64,000 bases of DNA from Gilliamella sp. ESL0441 (GTDB lineage: Bacteria > Pseudomonadota > Gammaproteobacteria > Enterobacterales > Orbaceae): contig NZ_CP048264.1 of assembly GCF_019469185.1 (NCBI RefSeq), forward strand, positions 930,001 through 994,000. Direction: 5' to 3'. Below, piece by piece: positions 38,798 to 47,740 of the stretch. How positions within the stretch are numbered: position 1 is the first letter of the stretch; every line of letters begins with the position of its first letter. The notes beneath the pieces were generated by a model that ran no database searches, had not been told where the DNA came from, and saw only the letters and a program-made list of their open reading frames with translations. A program made the translations under genes and the position numbers.

Positions 38798-41479
38798 ATG
38801 AAAAAGCTTAAAACTGCAATACTTGCAACCTCGATAGCCTCTTTATTAAGTGTAGGCGTAACACAATCAGCTTATGCTAATCAAAAGACAGTTGATTTAA
38901 TGAGTGCTCAACTTAATGTTAAATATACTGTTAATGATAATCAGGCAAATGATCATGGTATCAATTGTGCTGCTTTGGGTGCGGATTGGGCTGCATGTAA
39001 TAAAGTGACCATCTCGTTAACAAATAATGGTTCAGCAATCAAAGATAAAGATTGGGCAATTTATTTTAGTAGTATTCGTATGATTTTGTCCGTTGACAAT
39101 GATCAGTTTAAAATCACTCATCTTACTGGGGATCTTCATAAAATAGAACCAACGGATAAATTTACCGGATTTCCTGCCAAAGGCACTATCAATATTCCAA
39201 TTATTGGTGAATATTGGATCGTAAGCGAAAGTGATATTATGCCACGTTGGTATGTAACATCGACCAATGCAAAGCCTAAAATTATTGCAAATACTAATAC
39301 TGATTCTGATAATTTATCGGCTTTTGTGTCGCCAATTAATCAACAATGGAAAAGAACGGCTGATGACCATAACATTTTAATGACGACTGTTAATCGTTTT
39401 CAATATAACGCCGATATTGAAACATTATCAGCAGATTCTTTACGTGGACAAATTTTACCGACGCCAAAACAATTATCAGTCGGTAAAGAAGATATTAAGT
39501 TTGATGCTAAAGGTGTCAATTTAGTACTTAATGGTTTAAATCAAGATAGCTTAGCCGTTGTAAAAAATGAGTTTAAAACGTTAAATATCCCGGTTACAGA
39601 ACAAGGTTTTAACATACAAGCATCAATTGATCCTCAAAAGTTTGAACAAGGGCAAGCCGGTGCTTATCAACTTGATATTACCAAAGATAAAGCAACCATT
39701 TACGCGTTTGATGAAAGTGGTATTTTTTATGCAATTCAATCTCTATTATCGACGGTTTCTGTCGATCATTCGAATTCAGTTCCTACTCTTAGTGTCGTTG
39801 ATTCTCCAAGATTTGAATATCGTGGTGTGATGCTTGATATCGGACGTAATTTCAAATCCAAACAAGCGATTTTACGTTTATTAGATCAAATGGCTAAATA
39901 TAAAATGAATAAATTCCATTTTCATTTAAGCGATGATGAAGGTTGGCGAATTGAGATTCCGGGGTTACCTGAACTCACCGAAATTGGTAGTAAACGTTGC
40001 CATGATCTTACTGAAGAGACTTGTTTACTACCTCAATTGGGATCGGGGCCTGAAAGTAATACAACCGGATCTGGTTATTTAACTCGTCAAGACTATATTG
40101 AAATTATTAAATATGCAAAAGCAAGGTTCATCGAAGTCATTCCGGAAATTGATATGCCTGCACATGCTAGAGCCGCTATTGTTTCTATGGAGGCACGTTA
40201 TAAACGTTTAATGAAAGAAGGGAAGGAGCAACAAGCTAATGAGTTTCGCTTAGTGGATCCAACTGATACATCTAATACCACAACTGTTCAGTTTTATAAT
40301 CGTATGAGTTATTTGAATCCTTGTCTCGACTCATCTCAACGATTTGTTACTAAAATTATGGATGAAATGGCAAAAATGCATGTTGAAGCTGGACAACCGC
40401 TCACGACTTGGCATTTTGGCGGTGATGAAGCAAAAAATATTCGTTTAGGCACAGGTTACCAAGATTTAAAAAGTAAAGATAAAGTTGCTTTTAAAGGTCT
40501 TATTGATCAAAGTCATGAAGATCATCCATGGGCTAAATCAAAAGCCTGTCAAAGTTTTGTATCTAAAGGGGTAGTTGAAAATATTGAACATTTGCCTAGC
40601 TATTTTGCTGAGCAGGTCAGCACCATAATTAAAGATCATGGTATTAACCATATGCAAGCTTGGCAGGATGGTATGAAGCATGCTGAGAGTGCTAAATCTT
40701 TTGCTGTAGATAAAGTGACAGTAAATTTCTGGGATACACTTTATTGGGGCGGATTTGATTCAGTCAATGAGTGGACAAATAAAGGTTATCAAGTCATTGT
40801 CTCTAATCCGGATTATGTGTATTTAGATATGCCATACGAAGTTAATCCAAAAGAAAGCGGTTATTATTGGGCAACACGTTATAATGATGAGCGCAAAATT
40901 TTTAGTTTTGCACCGAATAATTTACCTCAAAATGCGGAAACATCTTTAGATCGTGATGGCAATCCGTTTACGGCGAAAGGTACGTTAAATTGGCCCGGAG
41001 CTTATGGATTGTCTGCTCAAATTTGGACTGAGGACATTCGAACAGATGATAAGATGGAATATATGACTTTTCCTCGCTTATTAGCCATTGCAGAACGGGC
41101 TTGGCATCAGGCAGATTGGGAGATCGACTATCAAAAAGATCGTGAATTCATACAAGGTAAAACACACTATGTGGATCAACAAAAATTGCGTCAAGATTGG
41201 GTGCGTTTTGCTAACTTAGTTGGTCAACGAGAATTAGCAAAATTAGATTTAACGGGAATTGATTATCGTTTACCAATTCCAGGTGCTAAAATTGAAAATA
41301 ATCAACTTATGGCTAATATTGTCTTCCCTGGCTTAATCATTGAATACTCAATTGATAATGGTAAAAATTGGCATCGATATACCGATCCTGTCACCATTAA
41401 AAACGATGATACGGTATTGGTACGTAGTTTATCAGCTGATTTGAAAAGAGTGAGTCGTGTTGAACAAGTAAACGAATAA
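38798..41479 (+). CDS. Secreted GH20 beta-N-acetylhexosaminidase (chitobiase)
   Basis: 893 residues. The signal peptide ends near AYANQ; there is no lipobox. Domains follow the Vibrio/Serratia chitobiase plan: an N-terminal carbohydrate-binding CHB_HEX domain (~30-200), a GH20b domain (~210-330), the GH20 barrel (~335-800) with the catalytic Asp543-Glu544 pair in HFGGDEAKN, and a small C-terminal Ig-like domain. It hydrolyses chitobiose and other N-acetylhexosaminides to GlcNAc, probably in the periplasm. Pairing with chiP indicates import of oligosaccharides followed by cleavage. No chitinase or GlcNAc PTS is in the window. Host glycans are an alternative source. Confidence 0.93.
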   Translation: MKKLKTAILATSIASLLSVGVTQSAYANQKTVDLMSAQLNVKYTVNDNQANDHGINCAALGADWAACNKVTISLTNNGSAIKDKDWAIYFSSIRMILSVDNDQFKITHLTGDLHKIEPTDKFTGFPAKGTINIPIIGEYWIVSESDIMPRWYVTSTNAKPKIIANTNTDSDNLSAFVSPINQQWKRTADDHNILMTTVNRFQYNADIETLSADSLRGQILPTPKQLSVGKEDIKFDAKGVNLVLNGLNQDSLAVVKNEFKTLNIPVTEQGFNIQASIDPQKFEQGQAGAYQLDITKDKATIYAFDESGIFYAIQSLLSTVSVDHSNSVPTLSVVDSPRFEYRGVMLDIGRNFKSKQAILRLLDQMAKYKMNKFHFHLSDDEGWRIEIPGLPELTEIGSKRCHDLTEETCLLPQLGSGPESNTTGSGYLTRQDYIEIIKYAKARFIEVIPEIDMPAHARAAIVSMEARYKRLMKEGKEQQANEFRLVDPTDTSNTTTVQFYNRMSYLNPCLDSSQRFVTKIMDEMAKMHVEAGQPLTTWHFGGDEAKNIRLGTGYQDLKSKDKVAFKGLIDQSHEDHPWAKSKACQSFVSKGVVENIEHLPSYFAEQVSTIIKDHGINHMQAWQDGMKHAESAKSFAVDKVTVNFWDTLYWGGFDSVNEWTNKGYQVIVSNPDYVYLDMPYEVNPKESGYYWATRYNDERKIFSFAPNNLPQNAETSLDRDGNPFTAKGTLNWPGAYGLSAQIWTEDIRTDDKMEYMTFPRLLAIAERAWHQADWEIDYQKDREFIQGKTHYVDQQKLRQDWVRFANLVGQRELAKLDLTGIDYRLPIPGAKIENNQLMANIVFPGLIIEYSIDNGKNWHRYTDPVTIKNDDTVLVRSLSADLKRVSRVEQVNE

Positions 41480-41491
41480 CTAACTAATTTA

Positions 41492-41525
41492 CCATTTTTA
41501 TCCAAGTATTCTTGGATAAAAATGG
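41492..41525. terminator. Strong hairpin between chiP-hexosaminidase and rraB
   Basis: A perfect 15-bp stem (41492-41506 with 41511-41525) and a four-base loop between convergent genes. No U-tract follows on either strand beyond the stem, whose own arms contain T5/A5. Confidence 0.65.
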
Positions 41526-41553
41526 AAATGGATTGATTAAGAATGTTTAGAAT

Positions 41554-41952
41554 TTAATGTAGAGTTTCATTATCAAAGACACTTTCGTCTAAAATATCAT
41601 CACTCCCATCTTCAAAATAAGTACCCCAACCGTCATAATTCACTTTAAATTGATGCGCCAACGTCATAATTTGGGCAATCTGTGCATTGATTAAATCAGC
41701 ACTGAGAGGGCTTTCAGCGATGATATCAAAACCAATAATAACATTGCCAAAATCATCAACATCTTCATCGGGATCTGTTGCTTCATAACCTAATTTATAG
41801 GCTTCAACTGCAACTTTTTCAAGTTTATCAAAGTTTTCTGATGAAATATGATGTTCAATTAAATACATCGCATGGGGATCACTACCATCTTCTAAAAGTT
41901 CATCAATAATTGATTGAGTATCTTGTTGGGCAAGTAGAATTTGATCTTTCAT
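41554..41952 (-). CDS. rraB: Ribonuclease E inhibitor RraB
   Basis: 132 residues. RraB binds the C-terminal scaffold of RNase E and modulates which transcripts the degradosome cuts. Conserved blocks are ELLEDGSDPHAMYLIEHH, AVEAYKLGYEATDPDE and NYDGWGTYFEDG, and the C-terminus is acidic. The ATG at 41952 follows AAAGG; an upstream in-frame start at 41973 would add seven unrelated residues. It is divergent from the ribonuclease gene rnm, so two RNA-processing genes share one promoter region. Confidence 0.93.
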   Translation of the reverse strand: MKDQILLAQQDTQSIIDELLEDGSDPHAMYLIEHHISSENFDKLEKVAVEAYKLGYEATDPDEDVDDFGNVIIGFDIIAESPLSADLINAQIAQIMTLAHQFKVNYDGWGTYFEDGSDDILDESVFDNETLH

Positions 41953-42022
41953 AATATACCTTTTAGTGGTCACGCAAATTGTGTGGTATATTACACGTTT
42001 AAAAATAATTTTCGAGAAAAAA

Positions 42023-42859
42023 GTGATCGTAGATTTGCATTCTCATACTATTGCCTCTGATGGTGTCCTATCACCCAGCGAGCTGGTTAAACGTGCTATC
42101 GATAACCAAATTGACATATTAGCGATAACGGATCATGATACCGTAAAAGGATTACCAGAGGCACAAAAGTTGATCAAGGATGAAAGTCTGCCGATTAGGC
42201 TGATTAATGGTGTTGAAATATCGACTGTTTGGAAAAATAATGAAATTCATATTGTTGGCTTAAACATTGATATTGAAAATCAACAATTGTTGGACTTACT
42301 TGTTGCACAAGAACAAGGGCGGATAGATCGTGCAATGGCAATCAGCCATAAATTGGTCAAGTTACATATTGATAACGCTTATGAACAAGCAAAGGTGTTT
42401 GCTAAAGGGGATATTGTTTCTCGTGCACACTTTGCCCGATTTCTCGTTGATCAAGGTTTAGTCAAAGATGTGAAAACGGCATTTAAAAAATATCTTGGAA
42501 AAAGTGGATATGCTTATGTGCCCGCAAAATGGTGTAGTATTGAAGAAGCGATAACAGCTATTCATGCAGCAGGTGGACTTGCGGTATTAGCACATCCGAC
42601 TCGATATGATTTAACTGGTACTAAATTGAAATTATTAATAAATGATTTCAAGACTTGGGGCGGTGATGCCATTGAAGTTTCGCAAAGCCGACAAACACAA
42701 GATGACTTACAGCGATTAGCTAAATTAGCCAACGAATTTGAACTGCTTGCCTCGCAAGGTTCTGATTTTCATGATTTGGTTAACTATTTAGATTTAGGTA
42801 AAACGACCCCTTTGCCAACTAGTGTAACGCCAATTTGGCATAATTGGATACTAGATTAA
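42023..42859 (+). CDS. rnm: PHP-domain 5'-3' exoribonuclease RNase AM (YciV)
   Basis: 278 residues with the polymerase-and-histidinol-phosphatase metal site: DLHSHTIASDG at the N-terminus, ITDHDT, GVEISTVW, LAHPTRYDLTG, and SQGSDFH near 255. In E. coli this enzyme trims 5' ends of ribosomal RNAs. I chose GTG at 42023 (MIVDLHSHT), behind GAGA; the frame is open from a GTG at 41966 but those 19 residues are not family-like. It is followed by yciO and rluB, close to the order in E. coli. Confidence 0.9.
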   Translation: MIVDLHSHTIASDGVLSPSELVKRAIDNQIDILAITDHDTVKGLPEAQKLIKDESLPIRLINGVEISTVWKNNEIHIVGLNIDIENQQLLDLLVAQEQGRIDRAMAISHKLVKLHIDNAYEQAKVFAKGDIVSRAHFARFLVDQGLVKDVKTAFKKYLGKSGYAYVPAKWCSIEEAITAIHAAGGLAVLAHPTRYDLTGTKLKLLINDFKTWGGDAIEVSQSRQTQDDLQRLAKLANEFELLASQGSDFHDLVNYLDLGKTTPLPTSVTPIWHNWILD

Positions 42860-42964
42860 TATGGACTAAAATTGCTTTAAGTTAACATGCTATCAATCTT
42901 GTCTGATAGTAAAACTGACATTGTAAAAAGTGTTTTAAAATTAATATTAATATAGAAGATCATT

Positions 42965-43585
42965 ATGAGCCAAACTTTTTATATACATCCTGACAATCCT
43001 CAAAATCGATTATTAGAGCAAATCGTAAAAATCCTGAATGATGGTGGGGTTATCGCCTTTCCTACTGATTCTGGTTATTCACTTGGTTGCTTACTTGATA
43101 ATAAAAATGGTGTTGATCGTATTTGTAAAATACGTCAGCTTGATAAATATCACAATTTTACGTTGATGTGTCGAGATTTATCGGAGTTATCCTCTTATGC
43201 AATGGTCGATAACATCACATTTCGTCTGCTCAAAAATAACACTCCTGGTAAATACGTTTTTATTTTACCTGCAAGTAAAGAAGTGCCTCGTCGCTTGATG
43301 AATGAAAAACGGAAAACCATAGGATTACGTATTCCGGATAATAAAATTGATTTAGCTTTACTTGATTTATTAGGTCAGCCATTAATGACCACAACGTTAA
43401 TTTTGCCAAATGAAGATGAAGCACAATCTGATCCTGATGAAATTGAGGATAAAATTGGACACCAACTTGATGCGGTTGTTCATGGTGGTTATATCGGTCA
43501 GCAACCAACAACCGTTATTGATTTAACAAATGATTACCCTGATGTTATTCGTAGAGGTAGTGGGGATATTAAGCCTTTTGAATAA
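42965..43585 (+). CDS. yciO: YciO, TsaC/Sua5-family protein
   Basis: 206 residues of the YrdC-like fold. The ATP/threonine-binding features GGVIAFPTDSGYSLGC (~28), NFTLMCRDLSELSSY and the C-terminal GQQPTTVIDLTNDYPDVIRRGSGDIKPF are present. TsaC makes threonylcarbamoyl-AMP for tRNA t6A; YciO is a paralogue with weak or different activity, and its role is open. The N-terminus MSQTFYIHPDNPQNRL is typical of YciO and separates it from TsaC. Confidence 0.9.
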   Translation: MSQTFYIHPDNPQNRLLEQIVKILNDGGVIAFPTDSGYSLGCLLDNKNGVDRICKIRQLDKYHNFTLMCRDLSELSSYAMVDNITFRLLKNNTPGKYVFILPASKEVPRRLMNEKRKTIGLRIPDNKIDLALLDLLGQPLMTTTLILPNEDEAQSDPDEIEDKIGHQLDAVVHGGYIGQQPTTVIDLTNDYPDVIRRGSGDIKPFE

Positions 43586-43852
43586 TGATCAAACATGTTG
43601 AAAATGATTCATGAGTTCATATTGTTAAATATAATGATTGAATCCTTCAGTATGCAATTTTATTGATGATTGAAATGACTCGGTCAATGAATGCTTTAGC
43701 TTGGTAATCAATCTTAATGTAAGTTTCACGTTTAATTACCATTGACAATGAGAACTTCAATTATGATACGTGTGTAATAGCACGAAAAGTCGTCGTTTTT
43801 TAACGAATATACAAATGTTTAATCTGATACCTGTGAAGGTAGCGAGGAAAAT

Positions 43853-44737
43853 ATGAAAAAAGTAAATGACAATACTGAAAAGTTGCAAAAAGTGTTAGCT
43901 AATTTAGGTAATGGTTCACGTCGTGAAATTGAGGCAATGATTGCCGCAGGCAAAATTAGCGTTGACGGTAAAATTGCAACATTAGGTGATAGGGTTGATG
44001 TGAATGCTAACCCTAAAATTCGAATTAATGGACACTTGGTTCAGCTAAGAAGTAAAGAAAAAACGGTTTGTCGTGTGTTAGCTTATTACAAACCCGAGGG
44101 GGAAATCTGTTCCCGTAACGATCCACAAGGACGAGCAACAGTTTTTGCTCGTTTACCGCGTTTAAAAAATGCTCGCTGGATCAATATTGGTCGATTGGAT
44201 ATTAATACTTCTGGTTTACTTCTTTTTACCACAGATGGTGAATTGGCTAATCGATTAATGCATCCTCGTCATGAAATAGAACGTGAATATGCGGTACGTG
44301 TTTTTGGAAATGTGACTGATCAGCAAGTTAATCAATTACGAAAAGGAGTACAACTTGAAGATGGTCCAGCTTCTTTTAAATCTGTTAAAGCGCAAGGTGG
44401 CGATGGTTTAAATCAGTGGTTTAATGTCGTCATAACTGAAGGGCGTAACCGTGAAGTGCGTAGAATGTGGGAAGCAATTGATGTACAAGTAAGCCGTTTG
44501 CTGCGTATTCGTTATGGTAATATAACCTTACCTAAAGGTTTATCACGAGGAACTTGGATGGAGTTAAGTCTTGACTCGGTTAATTATCTACGTGATATTG
44601 TCGGATTAGCAAAAGAATCCAAATCATTCATTGATGCCAAAACAGATAAACGTAGTTTCAGACCCAAAAGAACTAAACTCAACAACTTGTCAAAATCATC
44701 AAGACAAGCTACAGCTAAAAAGCCAACACGAATCTAA
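43853..44737 (+). CDS. rluB: 23S rRNA pseudouridine synthase RluB
   Basis: 294 residues. An N-terminal S4 RNA-binding domain (KLQKVLANLGNGSRREIEAMI) is followed by the RsuA-family catalytic domain with the aspartate in GRLDINTSGLLLFTTDG, then a basic C-terminal tail. RluB modifies U2605 in 23S rRNA. The GREVRRMWEA block is also conserved. The 267 bp upstream hold no gene. The ATG follows GCGAGGA. Assignment to RluB over RluE/RluF rests on length, the extended tail and the yciV-yciO neighbourhood. Confidence 0.92.
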   Translation: MKKVNDNTEKLQKVLANLGNGSRREIEAMIAAGKISVDGKIATLGDRVDVNANPKIRINGHLVQLRSKEKTVCRVLAYYKPEGEICSRNDPQGRATVFARLPRLKNARWINIGRLDINTSGLLLFTTDGELANRLMHPRHEIEREYAVRVFGNVTDQQVNQLRKGVQLEDGPASFKSVKAQGGDGLNQWFNVVITEGRNREVRRMWEAIDVQVSRLLRIRYGNITLPKGLSRGTWMELSLDSVNYLRDIVGLAKESKSFIDAKTDKRSFRPKRTKLNNLSKSSRQATAKKPTRI

Positions 44738-44751
44738 AAACTAAATCACAT

Positions 44752-44781
44752 CCTCAATAAAAACAGATCAATTTATTGGGG
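44752..44781 (+). terminator. Hairpin after rluB
   Basis: CCTCAATAAA (44752-44761) pairs with TTTATTGGGG (44772-44781) through 10 bp with one G-U, loop of 10. No U-tract follows. Confidence 0.5.
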
Positions 44782-44979
44782 AGTGATGACATCTATCCAA
44801 TTTTTCTCACATAGACAGTAAAGCAATTTCATAAAACACACTAATTAAGTAAATTAAGTTAATCTTGATTTACAATTTATTCAGCCTCTAAATGACAATT
44901 TAGATGTTATTATTAATTTTAAATATTTATAATGTTTTCACTTATATAACATGAAATTAACGAATATAACTAAAGTAAA

Positions 44980-46374
44980 ATGACTTCAAATATATTAACC
45001 ATCAAATGTCCACAATGTGGAAGTATCAAGCATATCTCATTAGGTAATGAAAAATATAAATGTGAAGGGTGTGGAGCAGTTTATTTTGTCGATAAAAAAG
45101 ATATTCATATTTTTCATCATCAACAATCCCAACAACCAAATATGGTAAAACCTAATAAAACCATAATCTGGGGAGTGATTGCTTTTTCCTGTGTCGTGTT
45201 TTTACTCGTAATGATTGAATCATTCATAGATGAAAATAATTCTAATACCAAAGGTAGTGTTGTTGGACACAGTAGCTATAGTTCAACCAATAACAATCGT
45301 CCAAAACCAACCCAAGAGGCGATAACCAAAGAATGGTCTAATAATATTATCGATATGTACGTATTTAAAGGAAAACCTTATTTGATTTTCAAAACTGAAT
45401 TAAGCTTATCTAAAAGAGCATCACGCAGCCAATATCAACATTTTATAAGAATTTACGATATCGAAGCAAATAAGATTGTTGGTCAGTTTGAGTTGCCAAC
45501 TGATAAAAAAGACCCTTTTTCAAGACCTCATCCTTATGAATTAGTAAAATGGGAAGACGATGACTTTATGCTGCTTATTGATAATCAAAAATTATATCAA
45601 TTAAATAAATACAATAATACGTTTGAATCTGTTAATAAGGAATTGTTTTCAAAACAAGCTGAGTTTTCTTCAGGATTAGCAGAAATCAAATTTGTCAGCG
45701 AAGATTACGGTAGTGGTTTATATGTGTACACCAATAAAGGTAAACATTTCTATTATTACCCAAAGATTGATAAAATTTACAATGATAGTGAATATTACAA
45801 AGCAAGAAGTGGGCAAACACCATTGCCGTCCAATTTTTCTGTACGCACTGGTTTTAGTTTTAGTACAAAAAGTAATGATTATCCAGATGAAATTCCGAGA
45901 TTAATAAGATATGAATATCAGTTCTTACCTGGTTATCCACGAGAAGATGTAGGGTTTAAATGGACAAATGTTTACTATACCAAACAAAATCAGGCTATTG
46001 TTGTTATAGACAATAATACGCCTTATGAAAAAATTCTATTGGAACCATGGCGAAAGAAAGCATCCAGGACGTTAAAATATCTAGATTTTACCCCAGATCG
46101 TGTTTATTTCTTCCCACGAATACTCGATTATAATGCTGATTCAGTATTAATTGGTTTCTCTACCTCACCTGTCAACAAAGATAAGTATATTATTCAATTG
46201 TTGGATGCAAAAACAGGAGATATTCGTTGGAGTTATAATTTTCCTTTGGAATACTATAAACTTGGTGCAAAAATTTTGGATAATCGTATTATTTTGAGGA
46301 CAGAAAATAAATTTATTCTATTAGATTCTGATGGTAAACAAAATTCAATTTCAGATATAAAAACTTTAGAGTAA
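44980..46374 (+). CDS. Zinc-ribbon membrane protein with propeller-like extracytoplasmic domain, unknown function
   Basis: 464 residues, not recognised as a named family. A zinc ribbon (Cys10, Cys13, Cys28, Cys31 in CPQCG and CEGCG) lies in the cytosol, then a membrane helix (~61-79) and a Ser/Asn linker. The remaining ~350 residues are strand-rich, with short repeats ending in acidic turns; LLDAKTGDIRWSYNF near 410 resembles a PQQ-type beta-propeller blade. It starts a three-gene operon with an SPFH protein 17 bp downstream. Zinc-ribbon membrane proteins paired with SPFH proteins occur in the Bacillus ydjGHI cluster tied to PspA-type envelope stress, which is the nearest analogy I know. No known stress regulator lies nearby. 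Confidence 0.75.
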   Translation: MTSNILTIKCPQCGSIKHISLGNEKYKCEGCGAVYFVDKKDIHIFHHQQSQQPNMVKPNKTIIWGVIAFSCVVFLLVMIESFIDENNSNTKGSVVGHSSYSSTNNNRPKPTQEAITKEWSNNIIDMYVFKGKPYLIFKTELSLSKRASRSQYQHFIRIYDIEANKIVGQFELPTDKKDPFSRPHPYELVKWEDDDFMLLIDNQKLYQLNKYNNTFESVNKELFSKQAEFSSGLAEIKFVSEDYGSGLYVYTNKGKHFYYYPKIDKIYNDSEYYKARSGQTPLPSNFSVRTGFSFSTKSNDYPDEIPRLIRYEYQFLPGYPREDVGFKWTNVYYTKQNQAIVVIDNNTPYEKILLEPWRKKASRTLKYLDFTPDRVYFFPRILDYNADSVLIGFSTSPVNKDKYIIQLLDAKTGDIRWSYNFPLEYYKLGAKILDNRIILRTENKFILLDSDGKQNSISDIKTLE

Positions 46375-46391
46375 TAAGGAATAATATCATT

Positions 46392-47417
46392 ATGTTAAAT
46401 ATTTTTAGAAAACAATTAGCTTCTGTCATTGAATGGAATGACAATTCACCCAATATATTATGGTATCAATTCCCGGCTACCAATAATAACCAAATTATCA
46501 ATGCCAGTAAGCTTATTGTTGCCCCTGGGCAAGGTGCAGTATTGGTATATGAAGGTAAAATAGCCGATGTCATCGAAGATGCTGGTATTTATAACTTAAA
46601 AACTGATAACCACCCATTTATTACAACGATGTTAAAAATAAGACAATCTTTTAAAAGTGAGCACAAGCTTTATATCTACTTTTTCAGAAAAAACGATATC
46701 GTTAATCAAGGGTGGGGTACAGCATCACCCATCAAATATTTAGAACCTGAATATCAGTTTCCAATTCAACTAAAAATGAATGGTAATTATTCTTTTTCAA
46801 TCAGTAATATTGCACAATTCTATCAACAAATTATTGGTCAACGAAATCAATATACCATTCAAGAAGCGAAAGAATTAATTTCAAATCGTATTATTCAAGA
46901 AATAACCAGTAAACTTGCCCAGATGCAGTACGGTTATTTACAAATAGATTCAAAATTAATCGAACTATCTGAAAATGTTAAACAAGAGTTAATTAATGAA
47001 TTTGTTAAATTAGGCTTAACTTTGTCGGATTTTCGTATTTTGGGATCTCAATTCGATGATGAAACAGATAGTAGAATTGCGAAAATAGCTAATATTTCAG
47101 CAGATGCAACAGCAGCAAGCAAAGCAAATTTAAGTTATGCTGAAATGGAAAAATTACAAGCTATGCGTGATGCAGCTAAAAATGAAGGTGGTATAGCAGG
47201 TTTAGGTGCGCAATTTGTTGCAGGCGCTGAATTATCCAAAATCTACACTCAACATGTAGCCGATACAGTGCATAAACAAAATATGTTTGATACTCAGACA
47301 GTTGACACAGAAGATACCTACACCAAGTTAACAAAATTAAAACAACTGTTAGATATCGGAGCTATTACTCAAGTTGAGTATGATGCGAAGAAAAAAGAAT
47401 ATGTTGATAAGCTTTAA
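46392..47417 (+). CDS. SPFH/Band-7 domain protein with SHOCT-like C-terminus (YdjI-like)
   Basis: 341 residues. Residues ~25-235 form an SPFH (flotillin/prohibitin-like) domain of the Band_7_1 type: KLIVAPGQGAVLVYEGKIADV, then a second part ending in FVKLGLTLSDFRILGSQF. A helical, Ala-rich stretch (~240-290) could oligomerise. The last ~35 residues (LKQLLDIGAITQVEYDAKKKEYVDKL) are a SHOCT-like short domain. There is no membrane helix, so association with the membrane would go through a partner. AAGGA precedes the ATG. In Bacillus YdjI works with membrane partners and PspA; a scaffold role here is inferred. Confidence 0.82.
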   Translation: MLNIFRKQLASVIEWNDNSPNILWYQFPATNNNQIINASKLIVAPGQGAVLVYEGKIADVIEDAGIYNLKTDNHPFITTMLKIRQSFKSEHKLYIYFFRKNDIVNQGWGTASPIKYLEPEYQFPIQLKMNGNYSFSISNIAQFYQQIIGQRNQYTIQEAKELISNRIIQEITSKLAQMQYGYLQIDSKLIELSENVKQELINEFVKLGLTLSDFRILGSQFDDETDSRIAKIANISADATAASKANLSYAEMEKLQAMRDAAKNEGGIAGLGAQFVAGAELSKIYTQHVADTVHKQNMFDTQTVDTEDTYTKLTKLKQLLDIGAITQVEYDAKKKEYVDKL

Positions 47418-47432
47418 TTAAGGAATAACAGA

Positions 47433-47678
47433 ATGAAAACATTTTTAGCTGGTCTTTTTATTGCTATTATTTTTACCTTTTCTGTAGGTTTAATATTGTT
47501 AATATGGAATATTGATATATTTCAATATGTTGATATGAAGAAAATTTTGTTGACTATGGTAACCATCGTGGTGAGTTCTATCATACTATGTCTTGTATGG
47601 GCGCTACTATTCAATAAAAATCAATATCGATATGATAAAAATGCAGGTAATGTGGCGCAACCCCGAAAAATAAAATAA
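47433..47678 (+). CDS. Small two-helix membrane protein
   Basis: 81 residues with two membrane helices (~4-25 and 36-60) and a basic, Asn-rich C-terminus that ends PRKIK. No family is recognised. It starts 16 bp after the SPFH gene behind AAGGA, the same ribosome binding site and spacing as its neighbour, and precedes the operon's terminator. A natural guess is a membrane anchor or partner of the SPFH protein. Confidence 0.75.
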   Translation: MKTFLAGLFIAIIFTFSVGLILLIWNIDIFQYVDMKKILLTMVTIVVSSIILCLVWALLFNKNQYRYDKNAGNVAQPRKIK

Positions 47679-47706
47679 TAAAATTTTATTTGATTTTATC
47701 ACAATT

Positions 47707-47734
47707 AAAAGCCGACATAACGTCGGCTTTTTTG
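47707..47734. terminator. Bidirectional terminator between the SPFH operon and pgm
   Basis: AAAAGCCGAC-ATAAC-GTCGGCTTTT: a 10-bp stem (47707-47716 with 47722-47731) with T-run on the plus strand and A-run giving U-run on the minus strand. Confidence 0.9.
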
Positions 47735-47740
47735 TTTCAA

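Noticed and set aside
41966-42022. Upstream extension of the rnm gene from a GTG at 41966
   Set aside because: The 19 residues are not conserved, and the PHP motif starts directly after the GTG at 42023.
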